This document shows, in pieces, positions 22,806 to 34,382 of a stretch of DNA of 64,000 nt. The notes under the pieces were generated by a model, which was not told the DNA's origin, made no database searches, and saw only the letters and a list, made by a program, of their open reading frames with translations. The translations under genes were made by a program, and so were the position numbers. Source of the stretch: Sthenelais limicola. Its lineage: Eukaryota; Annelida; Polychaeta; Phyllodocida; Sigalionidae. Each line of letters opens with the position of its first letter. Position 1 is the stretch's first letter. The stretch covers positions 50,650,966 through 50,714,965 of the forward strand of contig OW804094.1 in assembly GCA_942159475.1 (NCBI GenBank), given 5' to 3'.

Positions 22806-23107
22806 ATATCGTTCTATCCATCACTTAATCTTCTCTAGGCAAGCCTCGATATCTTATCTGTAGAACAGATTGTGTTGACCCCGGAAAAAAGACAATGCCT
22901 GGGGTTATCAGTTCTATAATAAACATACACACATTGTTATTGAACAATCGAATGAAATAATTATCTGTATAATAATCGTGTATTTAGTGCCTCTATTATG
23001 GTGAAGGGTGTGTGGTGCAGCTAAATGTGCTTCAAGTTATCGTGTTTCAATGCTGAAGATTGACTTGTGTACTTGGTTGAACTTGGCGACGACTATTGTG
23101 AGAGTAA

Positions 23108-23260
23108 TATAGGGGATTTGTATGTCCGCTAGCTATCTTGAATCTTGATCCGCATGGAATTTTGGGAGTTGTATATATCACTGTAAATCCTATAGAGCAT
23201 GGGATATTTAACAATGCTCTAATGCTAATTGTTTCACATGATTCATTAAAACAAGACTTC
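23108..23260 (+). repeat. Dispersed repeat family R, left half (cut by element B)
   Basis: Contains CTATCTTGAATCTTGATCCG, the same start as the copies at about 43900 and 49550, then GCTCTAAT shared with 44010-44020. The copy stops at 23260, exactly where element B begins, and its right half resumes at 39889. Confidence 0.7.
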
Positions 23261-24790
23261 TAGTCCTGGGGCGGGTTTTGAAAAAGGGGTTTTTTGGTGA
23301 AAAGTAGTACAACATAGGTTTTTTGATATCAAATGAAAGCTGAGATACTGAACATTCCAAATATGATGATCTTACATTCTAAAAAGTGTCCGTTTGACCT
23401 TTATCAGGGGTCAAAGGTAAAAGTTCACCAAAATATAAGGATAATGGGAAAAATGACTTTTCTTGCTGTAGCTTTGTGAAATACGGAGCGATTTTCTTTT
23501 TTTTGGTATGTAGTTAGCTTCTAAGGAGACTTTTATTCTGTTGTCATGCATTTGTCATAGGTCATGGTCAAGGTCACTAAATGGAATAAAAAACTGCTAA
23601 AATTACTGGAAATTTAGGATATGACCATGTTCCACTTTATTTTACAAGCTAAATATAGGAAGCTAGCAGATGAGTTTTAATGTTCCATAGAGTGGCTGTC
23701 ATAGCAACCAATATCTGCAAGTTGTATTGTCCCAGCATGCATTCTTCTCCTGGAATGGGGTCAAAGGTCAAGGAACATGCATCTCAGAGCACCACCTGAA
23801 AAATGAATGTCTCCCTCTGTAACTCTTGAACTTTTCTCACGATTTCTCTCATATTACATCTGTGTATACTTCTGCTGGATTCCTTCCATTTACCAAAAAA
23901 TATGTGACCTTGATAAAGGTCAAGGTCACTTAGTCAAGGTCAAAGTGCAAAATTCAGCTAGAAAATAAGTTACAACCCTGGTTACAGCTCCTCCACCCAC
24001 CCTAATTAAAAGTGTAAGCATGTCCAATTAGTTTATTTTTATTGGATATGTCATGGCAACCTTGCTCTCTGATTCTAATATTCCGAGCATGCACCATTCT
24101 CTTAGAATGGGGTCAAAGGTCAATGATTGACTGGTCACTAAATCCCACTTAAATGGCATAAAAATCTCTTTATCTCAGATGTTATTTGTGCAGCGTAGTT
24201 GATACTTTTCACAATTATTCTTCTATTAAATACCTTTCAAATTCTGAAAAATGTTTGACCTTGGACAAGGTCAAGGTCATGAAATAGAAGGTTGAATGGT
24301 GGGAAAAACACCAAAAATTGGAGGTCCATAACTGGTTATTACCTTTTGTACAATGGAAAATCTTTGGGTAGGATCGCCCAATAAGGTTCTTTATATGGCC
24401 TATGTCATGGTAATCTGGATCGCCAAATTTAGTAATCCCAGCATGCATCGTTCTCCTAAAATGGGGTCAAAGATCAATAATTGACCCATCACTAAATCCC
24501 GCTTAAATGACAAATGGTCAGAAAAAAAACTCCAAAATTGGAGGTCCATAACTGGTTATTATACTTTGTACCATGGAAAATCTAGGGGTAGGAAGGCCCA
24601 ATAAGGTTGTTTTTATGGCCTATGTCATGGCAATCTGGATTGCCAAATTTAGTAATCCCAGCATGCATCATTCTCCTAGAATGGGGTCAAAGGTCAACAA
24701 TTGACCTGTCACTATATCTATATAGTGGCATAAATAGTAACTACTATACTATAAATGGCATAAAACTCTCTTTATCTCAGATGCGATCCA

Positions 24791-26020
24791 TGAGGCCATG
24801 TTGATAATACTTTCCATCATTTTCCTATAGTCCAGTAGAAATAGAGTTCAACCTAGAACAAATTGGAACAGAAAGTTTTTCAACGGTTTTAGGTACTTTG
24901 AGTGCTCCTTATTAACATACTAAAAGTCTACAAAATTCAAGATGGTGGAACATTCCAAAATTGCAGGTCAAGGTCACCAAATCATTTTTTTTAAAACCTT
25001 TTGAGTCATATGTTTTGATTCATTGAAAATAGAATTTTCATTTTTTGCACACATATGACCTATAATGGACCCTTCATTTCAAAAGAGTCATTTGCCCTCT
25101 GACCTCAAGGTCAAGGTCATTTAAGGTCATCAAAAGATGAAAAATTTGAATTTTTCAGGGAATTTGACTCATGAAAGTTTCCACTTTTGACAGGATATGG
25201 CACAAGCTCATTCACAACATAATGTTTATGAAAGCCAGTGAAGTTATGAGCCCTGCAGTCAATTTTAAGTGGCCTGCTCCAAGTTTTGACCTAACAACAG
25301 CCTAACAAATGTGGTAACAAAAACAACAACAATATTTGGGATTTTGACCTCATTAGCCATTGAGCTCCAGATACAACCAAACATTTTTTTGTATGTTTTG
25401 ATCCATATCTCTGGATTTATTAATAATAGAATTTCTATTTTGGGCACACACAAGACCTATGATAGAAGCTTCATTCTGAAATAGTCATTTAACCACTGAC
25501 CCCAAGGTCAAGGTCATCCAAGGTCACCAAATTATGGAATTTTTAGGTAGGTGGGGCATTGCCACCAGTGTGTATTTTGAGAAATTCAAGATGGCTGCCA
25601 AGATGGCTGCCAAGATGGCAACCATCTTGCCTGCTGTAACCAATTGATATTTATAACTTAACTTTTGCTTATCCAAATCTTTATGGTTTGAGGAGTCAAG
25701 AAATCGAAAAAACTATTTTCAATAGTCTGAGCCCAGTTGCCATAGGGATAAGGTTACCTTGCTATCCCAACATTTTTCAAATACATTATAAGAGATCTTG
25801 TTATTAACCAAGCTCATATCTTACTGTTGTTTGCCATGCTTGTCTTGAGAGACGAGGGAAAGTCTCTGAGTTACAACTTTTAAGCTCATATCCTCTTCCA
25901 TCAAAGTAACCAGATAAAGCTATACATTAATCATTTATAGAATACATCAAGTTGAGAGAATAACACTCTTCTTAACCCCAACCAAAAGGGTTAGACCATT
26001 CCATTCAACTACACCTATAA
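24791..26020. other. Interior of element A, related to element B arms
   Basis: No gene. 25080-25150 and 25500-25530 have AGGTCAAGGTCAT runs. 25550-25790 (GGGGCATTGCCACC, CAAGATGGCTGCC three times, ATGGTTTGAGGAGTCAAG, GTTGCCATAGGGATAAGGTTACC) is a diverged copy of the start of the B arm, so A and B share ancestry or one captured part of the other. Confidence 0.5.
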
Positions 26021-26039
26021 AAGCTTTCTTATAATGATA

Positions 26040-26225
26040 CCACCATGACTGATCTCTGATCCAACAGTAGGAGTATAGAAGGTATAGTGTGGGCTATTCA
26101 GCAACATAGAGGGTATAATTAATGTGGGTGATGAAGTACAGAAGATATAATAAAGTGTGAGTGTGGGGAGGGGGTGTCTTTCATCAACATAGAGCATATA
26201 ATGTGGGTGATCAAGTAACATACAT
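26040..26225. repeat. Left piece of the CATAGAGGGTATAATGTGGG minisatellite
   Basis: About six degenerate units related to the large array at 27930-30240 (AACATAGAGGGTATAAT, GTGGGTGATGAAGTA). It is separated from the large array by the TIR element at 26231-27915. Confidence 0.75.
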
Positions 26226-26230
26226 AGGAG

Positions 26231-27915
26231 TCTATCCACCAAACGTTCGTCATATGGTTTTTGTTCCATAGTGATGTAATTAGTCTTGTGTATTCAAATG
26301 CAATATTAGCATAAATGTATTCCCCTTATCAAGAGCTGTCGATGGTATATCACATTTATATGTCTATATCCAAAAATGGTTCTTCTAGGGTGGATAATGT
26401 GAGTTTTATTTGCATAAATTGCTTTAAAATCTGACTTACTCATTTTCGAAAGCATATAGAATATATAATATGGCTGCATATTATTAACTTGGACACATTA
26501 TAATGTTAGAAAATATACCAAAATTTCTTTTTTAAAAAATAAATCGTGATAAGAATACTCTTTATAGTTATAGATTAAGAATTTGTTGTGGGGTAGGGGG
26601 ATGTAAGCGACCGTGCTACAACTGTTTAAAACAATTGTAGAAAATAAAGTAACATGAATTTGGCATTTGCCCCTATGTTAAATAGAAGAATTTCACATCA
26701 TCTTGGCAATGGAAAAAATTGTTTAGATATCAATTGGATATCTTTGATATAGCATCATTTTCAGTGCATAAAAGATGAGCATGGGCACATTTTAATGTAA
26801 GCGACCGTGCCATATATGAATGATCATACTGTTCCCGCATTTAGTCCCTTAAAGACAATTTTTAGTGAAAATATGTCCTCCATAATAAGGAGTATATTCA
26901 ACATTTTCATATTTCTAAAAGAGCCCAGGTTTTCCTCATATTCAATATTGATATATACATGTAAGCGACCGTGTGCTGTAAGCGACCGTGGGGACAAATT
27001 TAATTGGATTCGTTTTAAGACAGTAGTAAAATCGAATATATATATGCTTCATCTTTAAATCATAAAATATCGATTTTGGGCTTCCAGGAAAAGTTTATTC
27101 CAACAGAATTGGTCCAGTGGTTCTCTATGTATGGTTGGTCTGAATAGGTCACCATCATTCTCTATTTCTCAGTCAATTCTGTGATATAATTCTTTTGGAA
27201 AATTATTCATTTGGTCCGATTCTGTTGGAATAAACTTTACCTCAACACCCAAAATCCATATTTCATGATTCAAAGATGATTCAACATGGATAGAAATACT
27301 GCACAATCAGCCTCCAGCTCAGCATTGTTTCATGCAGTAGAATAGGAGAAATAAATGGCCCAGTAATGGTTGAAATGTAAGCGACCATGCTACACACTTT
27401 ATTCATCCTTAACTTTAAAATATTTCGAATATTATCATTTTTTTATTTGATTTGCATCAAACATTATTTGTCCTGTCAAATGAAGCACACAGAATAATGA
27501 TGTGAAAAGCATATTATTAAAGATCTTATTTAGAAACAAACATGTCATTATGCTTAAAAAATGAAGCAAAATACCTTTAGTTCCAAATGCCTCTTACTCT
27601 AAGAAAATATTGCATTATGAATAGTAGTATGTATTTTTATATTATTATACTATAAACTAGTATACAAAGCATGTAAATATTACTAGAATGATGTTCATGG
27701 AATCAGAAATGTATGCACACGGTCGCTTACATAGTAACTGAACTACCCAGATTCACAATATCATAGAGTTACTGATTTTCATAATTATGTTCCCAAATTT
27801 CGCCTGAATGTCGCCCAAGACGTTGGTGATATTGCATGAAAAAATCAAGATGAAATAAGCACTTCTAAATTTTGCTTGTCTAGAAGCCATATGACGAAAG
27901 ATTGGTGGATAGACT
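26231..27915. mobile_element. TIR element with six TGTAAGCGACCGTG sites
   Basis: The ends AGTCTATCCACC..CGTCATATGG (26231-26259) and CCATATGACG..GGTGGATAGACT (27887-27915) are inverted with a few mismatches over 28-29 bp. Inside, the 14-bp motif TGTAAGCGACCGTG occurs at 26602, 26796, 26960, 26977 and 27376 (one mismatch) on the plus strand and inverted at 27718-27731. An additional inverted pair, AAAGTTTATTCCAACAGAAT (27089) and its complement (27219), flanks about 130 bp. An 83-codon ORF at 26807 has no recognisable domain. The element sits inside the minisatellite; ATAGG occurs at both flanks but is not cleanly placed as a target duplication. Confidence 0.6.
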
Positions 27916-27929
27916 TATAGGTGGTAATG

Positions 27930-30240
27930 GGGGTAATTCAGCAGCATAGAAGTAATAATGTGGGTCATGGATTACATAGCGGGTTAATGGGGGGTCATTC
28001 ATAGAAGGTATATGTGCCATTCAGCAACATAGAGGACAAGGATATGGATCATGGAATAACATAGAGGGTGTAATGTGGGTCATGGAGTAATAAAGAGAGT
28101 GTAATGGGGGGTCATTCAGCAATATGGAGGGTAAAATGTGGGTCATGGAGTACCAAGAAGCTGTAATGGGGTCATTCAACAAAATAGAAAGTAAAATGAG
28201 GGTCATGAAGTACCAAAGAAGGAGTAATGGGGGTCATTCAGCAAAATAGAGAGAATAATGTGGGTTATGGAGGACCAAAGAGGGTGTAATGGGGGATCAT
28301 TCAGCAAAATAGAGGGAGTAATGTGGGTCATGGAGTACCAGAGAGGGTGTAATGGGGGGTCATTCAGCAACATAGAGGGTATAATGTGGGTTATGGAGTA
28401 ACATAGAGGATATAATGGGGGCTTATTCAGCAACATAGAGGGTAATAATGGGGGGGTCATTAAGCAACATAGAGGGCATAATATGGGTCATGGAGTAACA
28501 TAGGGGGTGTAATGTGGGTCATGGAGTAACAAAGAGGGTGTAATGGGGGGTCATTCAACAACATAGAGGGCATAATATGGGTCTTGGAGTAACATAGAGG
28601 GTATAATGTGGTTCATGGAATAATATAGAGGGTATAATGTTTATAACATAATGTCACACAGCCCAGGGGGATGGCGGTCTAAATTTTTAGGCAAAAAGGC
28701 ATTACGTAATATATGGATTGTCTTTAATGTAGGTCATGGAATAATACAGAGGGTGTTGTAAAATTGACAAGCATAAATTGTCTAAATTTTAAGTTAAAGT
28801 AGTCTCATTCAGCCACACATTCGTCACGCCCCTACCGGCCAGAAGGCTCCATACACTTTTTTACCGCCACAACACTCGCGGATTTCTTATCATTCCAAAG
28901 TCCAAAGGTACAGGTGAGGTCCAGGTCTGACCGTTATCTCAAAGTCGATCACATGGGAAGGGAGGGGAGGGACTGACCGCCAGGTCAGGGGAGGGGGGAT
29001 ACTGATTAAGAGCGGGAGGGAGAGGGGAGGGGAGATAACCCCATGACCTGGTCACCACCCAAAGAGATTGGTCAGAGTGGCAGTGGTCACTCTAAACCTC
29101 GTTTTAATATTTTCCTGTCATTGTTATCCTGTGGCTGATTGGATCTCTAATCTAACCTGTTGATTAATTGGTCCAGAGAGACCCAAGCCAATCAGCGCAG
29201 GCCCAGTGTAATCATTCTAATCTGTCGAGTATAAAATAAAGAGCAGTGATAAGTTCGACCTCTTTTAAGTGATCCTACTGATCTGAAGCATACATCTCTG
29301 TGTGTTGCGTTGATTAATTTCTCGCCCAACTACTGACCCTGAATTATTACGAAGAATGTCCTGCATTTCTTCAGTGTAATCGGGGTCATTCAGCAACATA
29401 GAAGGTATAATGTGGGTCATGGTGTAACATAGAGGGTGTAACGTGGGTCATGTAGTAACAAAGGGGGTGTAATCAGGGTCATGGAGTAATATAGAGTGGG
29501 TAATGTGGGTCATGGAGTAATATAGAGTGGGTAATGTGGGTCAGCAACATAGAGGTTATGATGTGGTAATGCAGCAATGATGGGGCATAATGGATGTCAT
29601 GCAGCTACATAGAGGGTATAATCAGGGCATAATATGGGTCATGGAGTTTAATTGAGGGTGTAATGGGAAGGGTCACTCACAATCATAAAATGCATGATGT
29701 GGGTCATGGAGTAACACAGAGGGTAACATAGGTGACATAATTTGGGCCATGGAGTAATATAGCTGGTGTAGTGGGGATCATGGAGTAACATAGAAGACAT
29801 GATGGGGGTCATGCAACAACATGGGGGGTATAATGGGGAGTCACTATCATATGTGTATTAATTATCTGATATTAGATAGAACCTGTATGGGACTGGGGCA
29901 AGAGACAATGACAGATGGAGGATAGAATGGGGGTGCTTCAGCAAAATGGAGGGTAGAATAGGGTGCTTCGGAAAGATGGAGGGTATAATGGTGATACTTC
30001 AGCAAGACAGAGGGTATAACAGAGATACTTCAGCAAGTCAGAGGATATATAATGGAGATACTAGATACTGGAGTAATGTGGAGATCAGAGGATACTGGAG
30101 ATCAGAGGATATATAATGGGGCTGCTTCAGCAAATTGGAGGGTAGAATGGGGGTGCTTCAGCAAGTTGGAGGGTAGAATGGGGGTGCCTCAGCAAGGTGG
30201 AGGGTAGAATGGGGTTGCTTCAGCAGAATGGAGGGTAGAA
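27930..30240. repeat. Large minisatellite, ~30-34-bp units (CATAGAGGGTGTAATGGGGGT)
   Basis: A long degenerate array of units such as AACATAGAGGGTGTAATG followed by GGGGTCATTCAGC or TGGGTCATGGAGT, in the same orientation throughout. After about 29880 it drifts to AGCAAGTTGGAGGGTAGAAT units. A solo LTR interrupts it at 28757-29373. Minus-strand frames reading SMLLNDPPLHPL are repeat artefacts. Confidence 0.92.
28757..29373 (+). mobile_element. Solo LTR, 617 bp
   Basis: Starts TGTAAAATTGACAAG and ends GCATTTCTTCA (TG..CA), flanked by GTGT at 28753-28756 and 29374-29377 as a 4-bp target duplication. The minisatellite reads on at both sides. A promoter/poly(A) overlap AGTATAAAATAAAGAG lies at about 29229-29244, followed by about 130 bp of R/U5-like sequence. 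No internal LTR-element genes remain, so recombination between two LTRs probably removed them. The orientation is set by the TATAAA/AATAAA signals. Confidence 0.75.
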
Positions 30241-31640
30241 TGGGGATAACCTTTTCCTTTTCTAAGATATTCCAACACATAATCAACCTGACATATGGAT
30301 ATGTTAATATCTGAGGAGATACTATCTTTGATTGGTGATATTCTTCCTGTCACATCCACCAGAGATGGAGAGAGAAGGCATAGAGAGGGTGGGAGGAAGA
30401 GAGTGCTAGAGAGAGGGGTGTGTATGGTGGTTGAGGGTTGGATAGGGTAAAAAGGCATAGACCGAGTGGGAGAGAGGGGCTTCCCATGTACTATGAGTGT
30501 GGGGATGGGGTGGAGTGATGAGTTCATTTGTACTGAGGACCTCCCGATGAGTGTGCAAGTGTGTTACATAACAAAGCTACATTTACCATTAGCAGAGAGG
30601 GGACAAGGAGTAAACAATCATGCTAATAGTTCAAAGGGTAGAGCTGTGAGCTGTAATGAGGGAGATGCTATAGGTCATAGGCTATGAGGTCGTGGTAATA
30701 GTAATATAGACCCTTGCAATCGCTTCCTGGTGGTTGCAATGGTAGAACAGATATCAGTAATGCAACTATTTGTTCCAGAAATAGGAATCTCTGGTCGGTA
30801 ATAGGAAAAGGTGTCTTAGTAATGTATTTTTGGTATGCGTAACATGTGCTCAAAAAGAGGAAAAGTCTGTAATGTTACATATATATTGTACAGGTTACCA
30901 CTATTGGATGCAATGGCAGCTCTTGATATTATATTGCAATACGGTATTTAAGGTTTCAAGATGGCGGAATTTGAGGTATTAATGATCTTTTACAAAATAC
31001 AAGATGAATCACACACAAAATCATTTTTTGTTGATAATGAATAACATATAACAACACATGTGCTGCGCAAGTGACGTATAATACAGCATAACAAAATATA
31101 GCCAACATGATTGATTAATATGATATTTTACTCACTCAGCACTCAAGTGAAGAGAAGTCAGGTGAAGTCTTGCTTTTATTTGTTTACATTTGGATTTCTA
31201 GGGGTTGATTAGGTCAACATATCTAGGTCAGTGATAATTAGGTCATGAAGATAAACTAGGTCAAAGTTGCCTGTATGATATCATATCATTTGATGGTATC
31301 CGGAGTAAAACCTTTGAATTCAAGATTGCTTGTTTGTTGCATTAATTTCTTTTTCTGCTTAGGTTATCTATAGGATAGGTGTTATAAGTAAACACTGTGA
31401 TGAATATACCAAATGAATAGATTTTATTTTATTTGTAATTCATTTAGGCAAAATATGTGTTTCCATGGTACATGCTGGGACTATTAAAATGATTGGATAT
31501 CCATAAGTGCCAATGACACCAATTAGTTTTAAATGTCATACTACCCCAGGATTTTGGATCGTATAAAGGGTCATTTATAAGCAGGTGTTGACCTCCATGT
31601 TTTCCCACAATTGACTTTCTATTTGTGACTTTTTACAGGA
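30241..31640. other. Interior of element A without recognised features
   Basis: No supported gene; a weak purine-rich stretch lies at 30360-30480. The right arm of A begins at about 31640. Confidence 0.4.
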
Positions 31641-34339
31641 TTCGAAAGGTATTTGGTAGAAGAATAATTGTTGAAAGTATCAGCCAGGCTGCATAAATAA
31701 CATAAAGAGACTTTTATGCCATTTAAGTGGGATTTAGTGACAGGTCAATTGTTGACCTTTGACCCCATTCTAGGAGAATGATGCATGCTGGGATTACTAA
31801 ATTGCCATGACATAGGCCATAAAAACAACCTTATTGGGCCTTCCTACCCCTAGATTTTCCATGGTACAAAGTATAATAATCAGTTATGGACCTCCAATTT
31901 TGGAGTTTTTTTTCTGACCATTTGTCATTTAAGCGGGATTTAGTGATGGGTCAATTATTGATCTTTGACCCCATTTTAGGAGAACGATGCATGCAGGGAT
32001 TACTAAATTTGGCGATCCAGATTACCATGACATAGGCCATATAAAGAACCTTATTGGGCCTTCCTACCCAAAGATTTTCCATTGTACAAAGTATAATAAT
32101 CAGTTATGGACCTCCAATTTTGGAGTTTTTTTTCTGACCATTTGTCATTTAAGCGGGATTTAGTGATGGGTCAATTATTGATCTTAGACCCCATTTTAGG
32201 AGAACGATGCATGCTGGGATTACTAAATTTGGCGATCCAGATTACCATGACATAGGCCATATAAAGAACCTTATTGGGCCTTCCTACCCAAAGATTTTCC
32301 ATTGTACAAAAGGTAATAACCAGTTTTGGACCTCCAATTTTTGGTGTTTTTCCCACCATTCAACCTTCTATTTCATGACCTTGACCTTGTCCAAGGTCAA
32401 ACATTTTACAGAATTTGAAAGGTATTTAATAGAAGAATAATTGTGAAAAGTATCAACTAGGCTACACAAATAACATCTGAGATAAAGAGATTTTTATGCC
32501 ATTTAAGTGGGATTTAGTGACCAGTCAATCATTGACCTTTGACCCCATTCTAAGAGAATGGTACATGCTGGGAATATTAGAATCAGAGAGCAAGGTTGCC
32601 ATGACATATCCAATAAAAATAAACTAATTGGACATGCTTACACTTTTAATTAGGGTGGGTGGAGGAGCTGTAACCAGGGTTGTAACTTATTTTCTAGCTG
32701 AATTTTGCACTTTGACCTTGACTAAGTGACCTTGACCTTTATCAAGGTCACATATTTTTTGGTAAATGGAAGGAATCCAGCAGAAGTATACACAGATGTA
32801 ATATGAGAGAAATCGTGAGAAAAGTTCAAGAGTTATACAGAGGGAGACATTCATTTTTCAGGTGGTGCTCTGAGATGCATGTTCCTTGACCTTTGACCCC
32901 ATTCCAGGAGAAGAATGCATGCTGGGACAATAAAACTTGCAGATATTGGTTGCTATGACAGCCACTCCATGGAACATTAAAACTCATCTGCTAGCTCCCT
33001 ATATTTAGCTTGTAAAATAAAGTGGAACATGGTCATATCCTAAATTTCCAGTAATTTTAGCAGTTTTTTATTCCATTTAGTGACCTTGACCATGACCTAT
33101 GACAAATGCATGACAACAGAATAAAAGTCTCCTTAGAAGCTAACTACATACCAAAAAAAAGAAAATCGCTCTGTATTTCACAAAGCTACAGCAAGAAAAA
33201 TCATTTTTCACATTATCCTTATATTTTGGTGAACTTTGACCTTTGACCCCTGATAAAAGGTCAAACAGACACTTTTTAGAATGTAAGATCATCATATTTG
33301 GAATGTTCAGTATCTCAGCTTTCATTTGATATCAAAAAACCTTTGTTGTACTACTTTTCACCAAAAAACCCCTTTTTCAAAACCCGCCCCATAGTCGGGT
33401 AGAGAAGAGGGCGAAATTTGCCTAACATACAAAAGTTGTGATATAGTTTTTTTCTCACTGGATTCTTAATATATGGGTGTTGGCCAATGATTTTCAGGTG
33501 GATGGCGCATTGCCACCCTTTAGCATTTTGAGAAATCCAAGATGGCCGCCAAGATGGCCGCCAAAGTAAAAAAGTGCTCGTAACTAAACAAGTTGTGGTC
33601 CGAATCTTTAATGTTGCACCATTTTGTTAAGGTTTTTGGGGTCAAGGAATCCATTAAAATAGTTTTCAAGGGTGTCAGATCAGTTGCCATGGAGATACGG
33701 TTACCATGGTTATTCAAATCTTTCAAGAATTGAGGTTTCTTGGGGAATTTCACATGTTTATCGACCCAACATCACATTGATTTCATTCCAGCAATGCAAA
33801 CAAATTTTAAGATATATTTCATAGGCATCAGATGTGTTGCCAAGGGCACATGGTTGCCATAGTTACTAAATGCATGCAAGACATTCATTAGGGCCAATGG
33901 AAAAATTGCTCATAACCTAGGAAGTTGTGGTCCAAATTCTTAATGTTGCACCATTTCGTTACAGTTTTGGGGGTCAAGGAATCCATTAAAATAGTTTTCA
34001 AGGGTGTCAGATTGGTTGTCATGGAGATATGGTTACCATGGCTATTCAAATCTTTAATGCAATTAAGATATCTTGGGGAATTTCACACATTTATCAACCC
34101 AATATCACATTGGTTCCAATCAATTTATGCAAACACAATTTAAGATGTATTTCATAGGCATCACATTGGTTGTCATAGGAATATGGTTGCTATAGTTACT
34201 AAATACTTGCAACACAATCATTAGGGCCAATGCAAAAAGCCCATAACTTAGCAAGTTGTGTTCCAAACTCTTAATATTGCACCATTGCACAGTTTTTTTA
34301 AATGTTGGAGAAGTCAATGAAGCCACAGTCCTGTACCTC

Positions 34340-34380
34340 GCAATTATCTGCAATCTGCAATCTGCAATCTGCAATCTGTT
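34340..34380. repeat. TCTGCAA microsatellite
   Basis: Five or so copies of CAATCTG at the join between the left B arm and the Ty3-like fragment; probably arose at the insertion edge. Confidence 0.75.
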
Positions 34381-34382
34381 TC

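Larger units (their letters stand above)
23268..33390. mobile_element. Element A: 10.1-kb element with 1.5-1.8-kb inverted arms
   Basis: Ends GGGGCGGGTTTTGAAAAAGG (from 23268) and its exact reverse complement (to 33390). The arms (23268-24790 and about 31640-33390) are nearly identical in inverted orientation. They hold tandem units of about 215 bp (two in the left arm, three in the right) with CCAATAAGGTT, CCCAGCATGCAT and GGGGTCAAAGGTCAA. AGGTCA half-sites are very dense (AAGGTCAAGGTCA). The interior holds a B-like segment (25540-25800), the TGTAAGCGACCGTG element, a minisatellite and a solo LTR. No transposase gene was seen; it is probably non-autonomous. Confidence 0.65.

Noticed and set aside
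27930..30240. Regularly spaced repeats as a CRISPR-like array
   Set aside because: The units are contiguous and degenerate with no unique spacers, and the genome is eukaryotic.
24215..32440. Nearly identical 77-codon ORFs at 24215-24448 (minus) and 32207-32440 (plus), and another pair at 33520-33753 and 39528-39761
   Set aside because: They lie at mirror positions in the inverted arms of elements A and B, so their similarity comes from arm identity. The pattern of changes shows no sign of protein constraint.
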